Assembly: GCA_001599815.1 (NCBI GenBank)
Contig: BCIA01000006.1
Location: 3,784,961 to 3,848,960, forward strand
DNA from: Furcasterigmium furcatum
Lineage: Eukaryota > Ascomycota > Sordariomycetes > Glomerellales > Plectosphaerellaceae
Direction of reading: 5' to 3'
Length of the DNA stretch: 64,000 nt
In this document: positions 55,452 through 64,000 of the stretch, in pieces
Numbering within the stretch: the stretch's first letter is position 1
How the letters are laid out: each line of letters begins with the position of its first letter
The notes under the pieces: generated by a model
Told to the model about the DNA's origin: nothing
Database searches by the model: none
The model's input: only the letters and a program-made list of their open reading frames with translations
Translations under genes and position numbers: made by a program

Positions 55452-58400
55452 CTAATGCCTCGGCCGCTTCTCTGGCTGGAACCCTTGTGCGTCGTCGCTC
55501 CGGCGTTTCCGGCTCCTATCCTCTCGCGGAGGCTCTATCCGACTCTCTCCTGATCTCGAACTTCCCTCCCTCGGCCCACCTCGGCCTCGCGTGCTTCCTC
55601 CCCAATCCTCACTTCTTCCTCCTGGCTGACCTTCTCCGCGATCGTGGTGACGATGCCGTGAATCCCGCTGCCCCAATGGCTCCGAGTTGCTTCCCTGGAC
55701 AGCCGGGTTTCGTGGTTCGCGCGAGTTGCTGCCAGAGGCGTCACGGCCGGAGCGCCTGGGCTCACGGTCGCGATCTTCTCTACTAGATCGACCGGAAGGC
55801 GCGTCATTCCGCCTTTCCTTGTGATCACTTCTGTCCTTGCCTTCTCGCTCTCGGGTGGGACTCCTCTCGCGGTCCCGGCTGTGTCTCCTTGAACTGCGAC
55901 CAGAGCGCTCGCGCTCTCTATCCTTGTGGCCGCGATCCCGATCCCCCCGCGAGTGGTCATCGTTCCCGTTGGCCGGCGTCCTCTCTGTGCTTCCCATCGG
56001 GTTGGATCGCTCATGGGAAGGCGTTGCCACAGGCGAACCCCCGGTTAATACCTGTGCATCCGAATTGGCAAGGCTCTGCCTACCGGAGTTGGGCCGCAGA
56101 ATGCTATTGATACCCTCCAGCTGTCTCCCACGTGTGCCCTCCTTTCGCCGTTCCGTACTGCCAGGGCCTGAAGGAGGTGCCATGTTTTGCACTTGTGACG
56201 ATGGTTGGCTTTCTAGCTGGTCCCGACTGCTGTGCGGGACGGGGCGGTCTGGCGTGTTTCTGCCTGGTGTGGGCCGTGACACGCCCTGGTTTTGGGGCCG
56301 AGGCGCACCCATAGGTGAAGATCCAGGCCCATTGATCTGAGCCAGCCTGGAGGGATGAACACCGGAAGCAGGGGTATCACCTGATCCTTGGTTTCCGGGA
56401 GTGGTGGCAGGTCCAGTCGGAGCCTGGCGGGGGCGTTCGGGCTGCGACGGCGTTGCTGCAGTGCCGGGCTGATGAGGTTGACGACCCCTACCGGGTCCGG
56501 TGGGCGGGTGTCGATCGTCGCCGCCACCGCTCGGATGATCACCATGAGGAGGGAAGCGCGGGGGAGGCGGCGGTGTGTTGACGTTGCTGCCGCCGGTGCG
56601 ACCGCCTCTCTGACCCCCACGGCCTCTCGGCCCCGATGGGGGTGCAGCTGGTGCTTCGTTCATAACAGACTGAATCGGGTTAAGTCGGCCATAGCTGTCA
56701 TCCTGGCGGGATCGCCCATGGTCCGCTTCGGGTCCTCGGCCGAGGAATGCCTCTCTGGTGCTATCCGCGTTTGTCCGATCATCCCTTTCAGAACCTCTTT
56801 GGGGCGGAGCTTGGTAGGTGTCGCCCCTCACGTCTCGACCATGTGACCGAGACTCGTAATGCGGACGGTTAAAGTCCTCGGGGCCAGGCTCAGGACCCAG
56901 GGGCTGGCGCCCGTTCCTCCTTGGTGGCGATCCATTCCGCACACCTGGACGGTCACGAGTGTCGTCTCGAGGTGGGCGCGAACCCGACTCCTTGAACGGA
57001 GCAGCCCGTCCTGTATTTATCAGGTCAGGGGCGTCAGCCTCTGCATGGCGAGGTGGTGGTCGACCCCGTTGGTCATGGTCCTGAGGCCTCGAGCGACGAT
57101 CAGAGCCCGGGCGGTCTGGCCTTTCAGGACGGTCAGGGGTGGCATCATGGAACAATGCTGCTCGAGCGGGATTCATGGGTGGCTCCTCTCCCTTTGTAGG
57201 CGGCGCAGCCACAGGCGCAGGAGCATCGCGAGGAGCACGTCCTATTTCTGGGGTGCGGCCCCTGGCAGGACCATGCCTTTCAAGGTCATCTCGGACTGGC
57301 TGGGTATGGTCTCTCCGAGGAGGTTGCGAGTCTGTCCGCGGTCCACGTTCTCTTTCGTTTGGACGACCAGACTCTCTAGCTGGCGTCACATCTTGGCCGC
57401 GCCTCTCAGGGTGGCCGAAATCACGACCGCGGTCTTGGCGACCAGGCTCAGCGCCTCTGCCGTCCCGACCTTCCCTAGGGTTTCGGTTGTCTCGGTGGTC
57501 CCTGTTGTCGCGTCGATCGGTCTGACCAGCACCAAAGCGACCTTGAGGCACACTCTCGGGTATAGGTCCCGGGGGCCGAGCTGGCAGATTAGGGTGCGGC
57601 TGTGCCTTGCCGGTGTTCCTGTTGGGAGGAAGGCCGGGGGTCGCCTGTCGCGAAGGACCGTTGCTGGTAACATGTGGCGCAGAGGGGCGATTAGGGCCCT
57701 GAGAGGGCTGAGATGGCGCATTCTTGGCCTCTGCAGCAGCGGCAGGCTTGGTCGGCTCTCTCTGGGAGGCAACTCGTGGGGGCAAGTTCCTGTTCGCGTT
57801 CTGTTGAGGAGTTGAGGTTCGCGAGGCCGGGCCCGCCGCCGACTGGGACTTGCCGCCATCCTTGACCTCGCCGTCTTCATCGTCGTTGCCGGCGGGTTTG
57901 CTGCGAGTAATTAGAGAAATGTCCAGGGCTCACTCTGGCGTGGACTTACTTGGGCTGGAAAGTAGGCGCATTGGGTCGCAAATTAGATGGACCGCCCGGC
58001 TTCTCATTCTTGGTGTCCTTGGAAGCCTTCCCGGTGTTAATAGACGACCCAGCCGAGTTGATGTGATAAAAACTTACCACGTTGGTCCTGAATGCTTGGA
58101 TACGCACCCACTTGGACTTGCGCTTTGCAAGTACCGAAAGCACACCATTTGCCAGAGTCGATAGATCCTCTCTGGAATGCTCCTCACGCTTGGCAATAGC
58201 ATCGAACTGAGCATACATCTGCTCTCCCATGAAGTCGATGGCCGGGAAGAACTCGTGAACTGCGGTGATGAAGGAGATGGCATTGCGGATATGCATCCAC
58301 TCGGTGCCGGTGAGGCATGCCTTGAGAGCAACATTCAGGCTCTTGTGCCATCCGAATAGGATACCGCGAAAGTCTTCATGCTGAATGTGCGAGACAGCCT

Positions 58401-61400
58401 TGCCTTCGTCGTTGAATTTGTCTCCGAACCCGAGCCTTCCGTGGGGGTTGTTCTCAGTCTTTCCGATGGCTTCCTTTTCGAAGAGTTGGCGATCCTCGTG
58501 CCATCGAGATAGGTCCCGCAGCACGTGATGATAGAAGCGACCGAGAAGTTCCGCCTCGCCGACTGTGCAAGTGAAGAGCATGCTACGCAGTCTGCCAGAA
58601 CCGAAGAGACGGTCGTAGAGAACCTTGAGTCGGAAATTGGGGCATGACCACTCATGGAGCGACCGAATTAGCTGGTAGCAGTATTCGGTGTCCATCTTGG
58701 AGATGACGAGTCGAGGGAAGAGGCACTGCTCGATGATGGCATCCGAGACCCCATTCAGGTTCTCAACTTTGCCAGTGAACCAGGTGGAGAATCTCCGAGT
58801 GATGTGAATCTTCGCCTTGGCTGCCCTGCCCTGGTGTTCTTGGCCCTCTTCCATGAGCTTCTTGGTGTCGTTGCTTGCTGCAGTCTTCTTGGCATCCCTC
58901 GCGTTGATACCAGCGCGGGTCATGTCCGAGCGGTCCTTCGAAAGTTCGCGCCAGAGCTGAGAGAGGCGCTCTTGGGCTATCGAGTAGCTCTTCCAGGGGA
59001 CCTGGATATCACGAAGCTGTAGCGCCCAGAAAACGACGAAGAACTCGGCGCTCATCTTGCTCCAGATGGCAGGTGGGGTTGTCGCGATGATAGAGTCGAT
59101 AACCGGCTGCACCACATCGATGAGACCAGAGGCGCTTTGAGAATCGTCCTTTTGAGTCACAGCCTGAGAATCCTCTGCAGGTGTTGCCTCCTCGCCCATG
59201 GCGACATCTCCGTCTTTGTCCGCAATAGCCTTCGGCTTTGCCGGGGATGCCTTGGTGAATAAATGGGCAGCCAGACTCTCCCTGCCAATCATGAAAGCCA
59301 GGCCAGCATCCAAGCCGAAGTCGACCATCAGAGCGCTGATACTGGGAACCACCTTGTCGAATTCCTCCGGGTCAAGATTGGTGCGGAGAAGGTCGAGATA
59401 CTGAATGAGGATTTGGTGGCTGTTGTCCATCATGGTAGACAAGAACTTGATGTGTGCGCCGTCGTCGGCAAGCCTGAAGCTGGCTGACTGTCGGAACTGA
59501 GCAATGTTGACGAGTAGACGTCCAGCAAGAGACGAGTCGAGCAGCGCCTTCATCAGGTGCTTCGCGCTCTTGGTAGAGCTGAATCGGTTGTCCCTCATGC
59601 TCTGAAGGGTATGTCTCTGAAGCAGCGACAGGCCAGACATGGCCATGACCTGTTCGTCGGAAACGTCGATCAACTTGACGATGCCACCCATGGACAACGT
59701 CAGCTCCTCGAGGATGATGAGGTCCGTGGATTTGCCATTGAACAGCTGGTCGTTGACATACTGCAGGATTGGCGTGACGTCCAGCTCATGGTATCTCTTG
59801 AAGACCTTCCCGGTGAAGCCAGACAAGGCCTGGAGCCAGGCGCTGACGGAAAGAATGTATGAGGCCTGGGTGCGGCTGCGTTGGTTGGTGCCGAGAGCGC
59901 CCAGCAATGACCAGACCAGAACATCCTTGGAGAGGTCTGTAAAGTACCTGGCGCATTCCACCATGGCGTCTGTCAAGTTGGCGTATGATGAGATTTGCTC
60001 CAAGGCTACCTTGCACACGATGCCAGGCGAGGAGTGGCTTGCTTTGGCGAGAGTTTTTGCGCTGTCCGTGAGATTCTTGTTGGAGACGCGTTTCATGACG
60101 CCTTGAGTCGCGGCTTTGGTTCTGGCAAACAGAGTCTTCATGGCAGGATGCCTTGAGACCGCGCCCTCGAACCACTCGGCGTAGATGCTGAATCGAGTTG
60201 TGGGAGGGTAGAGCTTCAGCAGCGACCACAGAGAGTCAGAAGCAGTAACGCTGCTCTCCGTTGCACTCAACGAGGGCACCAGGATCTTCGTGAGGATTTC
60301 CTGCCACCGATTGAGATTCTCCTGGGACTTGTCGTCGGCTAGGCTCTTCTGGCCAATCCTGAGTAGCCTGTTCACCAACTTTGGGCTCTTTCCGATGTTG
60401 GGGCCAGAGATCTTCAGCAACGTGTCGGCCAAGGCGATTAGGTCGTCAAGAGTTTGGCAAACCGGGACATTGTCGGCCCAGTCATCCCAGAAGAAGCGAT
60501 ACGGCTGATCTCCAGGTCCCTGTCGGCCGTCGGGATAGGGCCAACGCATGGCTTTCCGGGGAGGCAGCTCACTCAATTTGACAGTGCCCTTGGCAGCACC
60601 GCCTTGGTCAGCATCCGGCATCTTCTTAGATGGGCACTGCAGCGGGCGAGACGCGATGGGTTGGCTGTCCTGGTAGATTTTCTCGATGGAGTACTCCACG
60701 ATGCGGTTGATGCGCTCGCTGATGTCGGGGAACGCCTCAGTCAGCCACGGCCAGAGACCAAGCAGGAAGAGTGCCTCGGGGATCGCCCCGACAGTGAGCA
60801 GACTGATGACCAGAGCGCCCTTCTGCTCCATAGGCTTGCTGGGAGGCTTCTGGTTGCTCGCATCGGCAGGAGCCTTCGCAGAGGTGTTCGCGGAAAGTTT
60901 TGATGGGAGTCGTGACGGGGCGCCGGGCACGACTTCGTCGTCCCTCAGGGCGCCGGCCATGAGGAGTGCGTTGGGTTGACCGCCGCCGCGCTTCTTGCGC
61001 TCCTCAGCTTCGGCCTCTTTCATTTTCTCATCCCTGAACTCCTCCATATCCTCATCGTAGGGCCAGAGGTGGGGGTACAGGTCAACGATCGAGATGAATC
61101 CGATCTTGATCAACAGTGCGGCGAGGTAGAGCAGATTGGCGGGAAGCACTTCGTCGCCCCGGAACTCCGAGGCATAGAATCGAAGCTTGAAGCCAAGGAG
61201 CTGGGCAGCAACGCGGTTCCCTTGTGGGGGGAGTGTCTTGGTCAGATCCATCCAGGTGCGTGCCGCCGCTGCCTCTTCTGCAGTGAGAGACTTGAGGAAC
61301 TTGGCATCAGCGAGATCCTCCTCTGTGACCTGCCGGCCGCCCAGCTCGAACCAGGCTTGAATCTGCCGTTGGCGGACCCGGTCCCAGAAGGCGACATCCC

Positions 61401-62583
61401 GTTGTCGCTTGAGCTCGGCGATTGTTGCTTCGTCAAGCTCGGTGACTCCAGGACCCGCCCAGGGTGGGAGACCGCCAGCAAAGACGGAATTGCTGAGAGC
61501 ATGGCTTCTGGGCCACCAAGAGCTGACCCGAAGAAGCTTGACGAAGAATTTGCTGGCCTTGACCACCGAAGTGGCATAAACATCGAGGGCGACGTCCAAG
61601 ACTCTGCCCACGTCAAGATCGAATGTGCCGATGAGTGCCTTGATGCGTTCGAATGCTGCCACCGCGGCTTCGGTGGAGGGGACATCGGATGATGAAACGT
61701 CGTTGAAGCTGGTGAACAGTTCGGTAAGTAGTTTGGAGTAACCTTCCGACTCTTCTCGAAGCAAGTTGTAGTTTGCTTGGCGGTATAATAAGTTTGTAGC
61801 GTGACGGATTCCATGTTTGAAGAATGCTTCCCTCGTGAGGCCGATCTTGTGAAGCAAGGGTGCATCCATGACTTGACGCATCAGGGCGGTAGAGACGCCA
61901 GTAGCCATGAGGAAGGCCCGGAGCTTCTCGGAGCGGTTTCCAACGTCCAGGTCTAAGACGTCCTCGACGACCGTAGAAACGGTGTCAAGGAAGAGCTTAT
62001 GCGGCTCGAACGAGTAAGAATCCTTAATAATCTCCTTCGAGTCAGAGCCAATAATCTCTTTGACGCAGCTGCCAGCGGCGGTGGGGTCCAGTCGATTGTC
62101 CGCAACGGACTGGATGAACTCCTGGAAGAGATTCGACAGCTCCACAATGTCGACGTCTTCCCTGGATTGGACGCCATGTTCGATGACCTTGGCAGAGTAT
62201 TCCGCCCACGAAGCGATCTTGTCGTCGGTGAGAATATCGTAGGAATAGTTCGAAGGTGCCGGCGAAGGCAGACTGGCGACAGCCTGCTCCTTGTTGGTGG
62301 GAGGTTTAAGAAGGGGGGCAGGTTGCGATGAGGTGCTCGGTTGACGCGCGACCGCGGGGGAAGATGGGCGTGGTTGGTTGGGAGAGGCGTGGTTGTTCTG
62401 GTTCTGGTACGAGTCACGGCGGTCGTTCCTCCTGGGCTGTCTGCCGCCGCCTCGACCGCCTCGTCCAGGGCTGTCCATATTGTCGCCGCGATCGCGTTGG
62501 CCCATGTGAGTGTCGGAGGGTCTGTGAGGCGAGGGCCGACCTCCCTCTTGGTTGCGGTCACTCCTCTTACGCTTGGGAGGCAT
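55452..62583 (-). CDS. THO2: THO complex subunit 2 (Tho2/THOC2)
   Basis: Exons 62583-57950 and 57900-55452 join over a 49-nt intron to about 2360 residues. Tho2 is the scaffold of the nuclear THO/TREX complex that couples transcription to mRNA export and limits R-loops. Order seen: a basic, Gly/Arg-rich leader (about 1-100), the THOC2 N-terminal region with LLYLAALLIKIGFISIVDLY near 500, the Tho2 domain around 770-840 (YPPTTRFSIYAEWFEGAV), and the C-terminal helical domain (VVFWALQLRDIQVPWKSY; about 1170-1480). A long Arg/Asp/Ser/Pro-rich tail (about 1560-2360) resembles RS-type RNA-binding tails. A second, in-frame 51-nt intron (58077-58027, GTAAGT donor, TTAAC branch, AAG acceptor) may also be removed, giving about 2343 residues. 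Start is the first ATG. Confidence 0.92.
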
Positions 62584-63484
62584 GGTAGGCTGAGCTTATT
62601 CGACGACGACCATTGGATGTGAGGAGCCGGCAATCAGTATCGATGATATCGGCGTTCGACTCTGAGGACAAGGCAAGAATCAGTTTGTGCGCCGAGGACG
62701 GGCGATACTTTCGACGCGACGAGGGAAACATACGGAGAGATGAGTTGTTGAATGGGGGGGATCGGAGAAACGCGGTGTCGAAGTTCGAGATTGCAAAAGG
62801 GAGCGCGGGGGTGGCACTGTCGTTGGGTTGTGACAAAGAGATGTTGAAGAGGTGGTCTGAATTGACAGAGGCCGTCGGAGGGATTGAAAGAGGAAAAACT
62901 GACAGGTCGGGGGCGTCAGTTGGTGTTTGCTGTCAGTGCAATGGAACTGCCAGATCGAGCGCGTGCGTGGTTGAGGTTGCGGTTGAGGATTCCAAGAAAA
63001 CCTCCACGCCCTGCGCGTGAGAATCACGATGTTGGGATGGAAGGCACGGATGGAAGTGGGCAAGAGCAGCAGCCTTGCAACTTGGGGAAACAACTGCCAA
63101 CGTGAGGCTGCAGGGTTTAGAGCTTCGGGGGTGGAGACAAAGTAGAGGTACTTATTGTCTCGCGACAGACAATAGGAATCAAAGGTCCCCGGGACTTCAC
63201 TGAGGCTCTGTGGCTGACTGTGGCCGACTGCCGGCCGAGAGCTGAGTCATCAACCTGACTCCCCTCTATCGACCAATAAGGTCGCAGGATGGGCCCTTAA
63301 GTGATGACGCGATTTTGGTATCTCTCTCTTTGACGGCCATGGGGAGCACAACCCCAGATTCTCTCAAATGACTCAGCCAGGTCAGGACATATAAGTTCAA
63401 GACCCTCCAAATACTTATTCCCAGTCATCTTGATCACTGGAAAAGTTGCATTGAGCGAAGAGAGTCTGTTCGATCCAATTCGAC
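62584..63484. promoter_or_regulatory. Divergent promoter of THO2 and met2 with two Gcn4/Cpc1-type sites
   Basis: About 900 bp between divergent starts. TGAGTCA lies at 63243-63249 and TGACTCA at 63369-63375, the second about 110 bp before the met2 start. TGACTCA is the consensus of Gcn4 and its filamentous orthologues (Cpc1/CpcA), activators of amino acid biosynthesis genes on starvation. They lie close to met2 and far from THO2, so met2 is the likely target. Confidence 0.6.
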
Positions 63485-64000
63485 ATGTGCGCAGCCACGC
63501 AGCAGAGCGCCGATAACCGGCCGAAGTACAGTCAGTATTTTACCCCTTTGAGAATCTTCATAACGTCGTTGCTTTTCGCGATGAGTCCCAGACTCACCTC
63601 ACCCCCTGGTCAATCCCTCTGCCATGGCCTTATGACATGACCCTTGAGAAAAACAGTGGCTGAATACAACCAAGAAAGAACCCAATCGCAACCCGAGAAC
63701 CCGTTCGCGACTCTCATCCCAGAACAGCACATCGCCTTTATCCCCTCGTTCACCCTCGAGTCCGGCGTGACCCTCACAAATGTGCCCGTCGCCTACACCA
63801 CGAGAGGCACACTCTCCCCCGGCGCCGACAATGCCATGGTCATCTGCCATGCCCTGACCGGCAGTGCCGATGTCAGCGACTGGTGGGGTCCCCTGCTCGG
63901 AGGTCCCGGGAGAGCCTTCGACACATCGCGGTTCTTTGTCGTGTGTATGAACAGCCTGGGAAGCCCGTATGGCACCGCAAGCCCGGTCACAGCGAAGGAC
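63485..64000 (+). CDS. met2: Homoserine O-acetyltransferase Met2, 3' partial
   Basis: Exon 1 63485-63530 and exon 2 from 63657 to the window end. Met2 transfers acetyl from acetyl-CoA to L-homoserine, the committed step into methionine via O-acetylhomoserine. The alpha/beta-hydrolase-fold N-terminus is clear: ESGVTLTNVPVAYTTRGTL, VICHALTGSADVSDWWGPLL and MNSLGSPYGT. The last block includes the oxyanion-loop region, but the catalytic Ser lies beyond the window. The 126-nt intron splits an ATG codon (A at the end of exon 1, TG at the start of exon 2), so splicing creates an internal Met. The start in exon 1 gives a short leader of 15 residues before that Met. It is divergent from THO2. Confidence 0.9.

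Overview
The window reads as nuclear DNA of a filamentous ascomycete (Pezizomycotina, probably a Sordariomycete; I cannot name the genus). The signs are GC-rich coding sequence, genes carrying 1 to 6 short GT-AG introns (mostly 48-130 nt) with CTAAC/CTGAC-type branch points, monocistronic genes on both strands, C/T-rich leaders, a tRNA with an intron at 37/38, and fungal-specific families (AcuH carrier, GH7, Met2, Gpi8, Alg1, Rpa12). I see no transposon, phage-like or CRISPR structure. One undetermined base lies at 143.

Layout. 1-10.4 kb: GMF/Aim7-type actin regulator (+, 5' end outside the window), Nbp35 Fe-S scaffold (-), deoxyhypusine hydroxylase (+), RNA polymerase I subunit Rpa12 (-), and the cohesin loader Scc2/Mis4/NIPBL (+). 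11-12 kb: a cyanovirin-N homology (CVNH) protein with a doubtful 5' end. 12-25.3 kb: the Rag-GTPase regulators Iml1 (-) and Lst4/FNIP-like (+), head to head around a 3.75 kb gap. 26.4-28.1 kb: a secreted GH7 protein whose catalytic acid/base position is Asn. 29-40.5 kb: four minus-strand genes: TFIIIC90-like factor, Gpi8 transamidase, histidine-phosphatase family protein, and an unidentified Cys/His-containing protein. 41.2 kb: tRNA-Val(AAC). 41.9-46.7 kb: dynamin-like GTPase, an SRR1-like gene with an in-frame TAG, and a doubtful small gene (all +). 46.9-48.3 kb: Alg1 (-). 50.1-52 kb: His-rich CDF zinc transporter (+). 53.5-54.6 kb: carnitine/acylcarnitine carrier AcuH (+). 55.5-62.6 kb: THO complex subunit Tho2 (-). 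63.5 kb to the end: the start of homoserine O-acetyltransferase Met2 (+, truncated by the window).

Most genes are housekeeping and mutually unrelated; there is no biosynthetic cluster or defence island. Functional links suggested by position are Iml1 beside Lst4 (both act on Rag/Gtr GTPases upstream of TORC1), and Nbp35 divergent from DOHH (both iron-linked) over a promoter holding a perfect GATA-site palindrome. Promoter elements that fit their genes are two Gcn4/Cpc1-type sites before met2 and three CCTCGG boxes before acuH. The most unusual items are the GH7 protein lacking its acid/base residue, the CVNH gene with an early stop, and the interrupted SRR1-like gene. I found nothing I would call a new multi-gene system. 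Exon boundaries were placed by eye from splice consensus and reading frame and are untested by transcripts.
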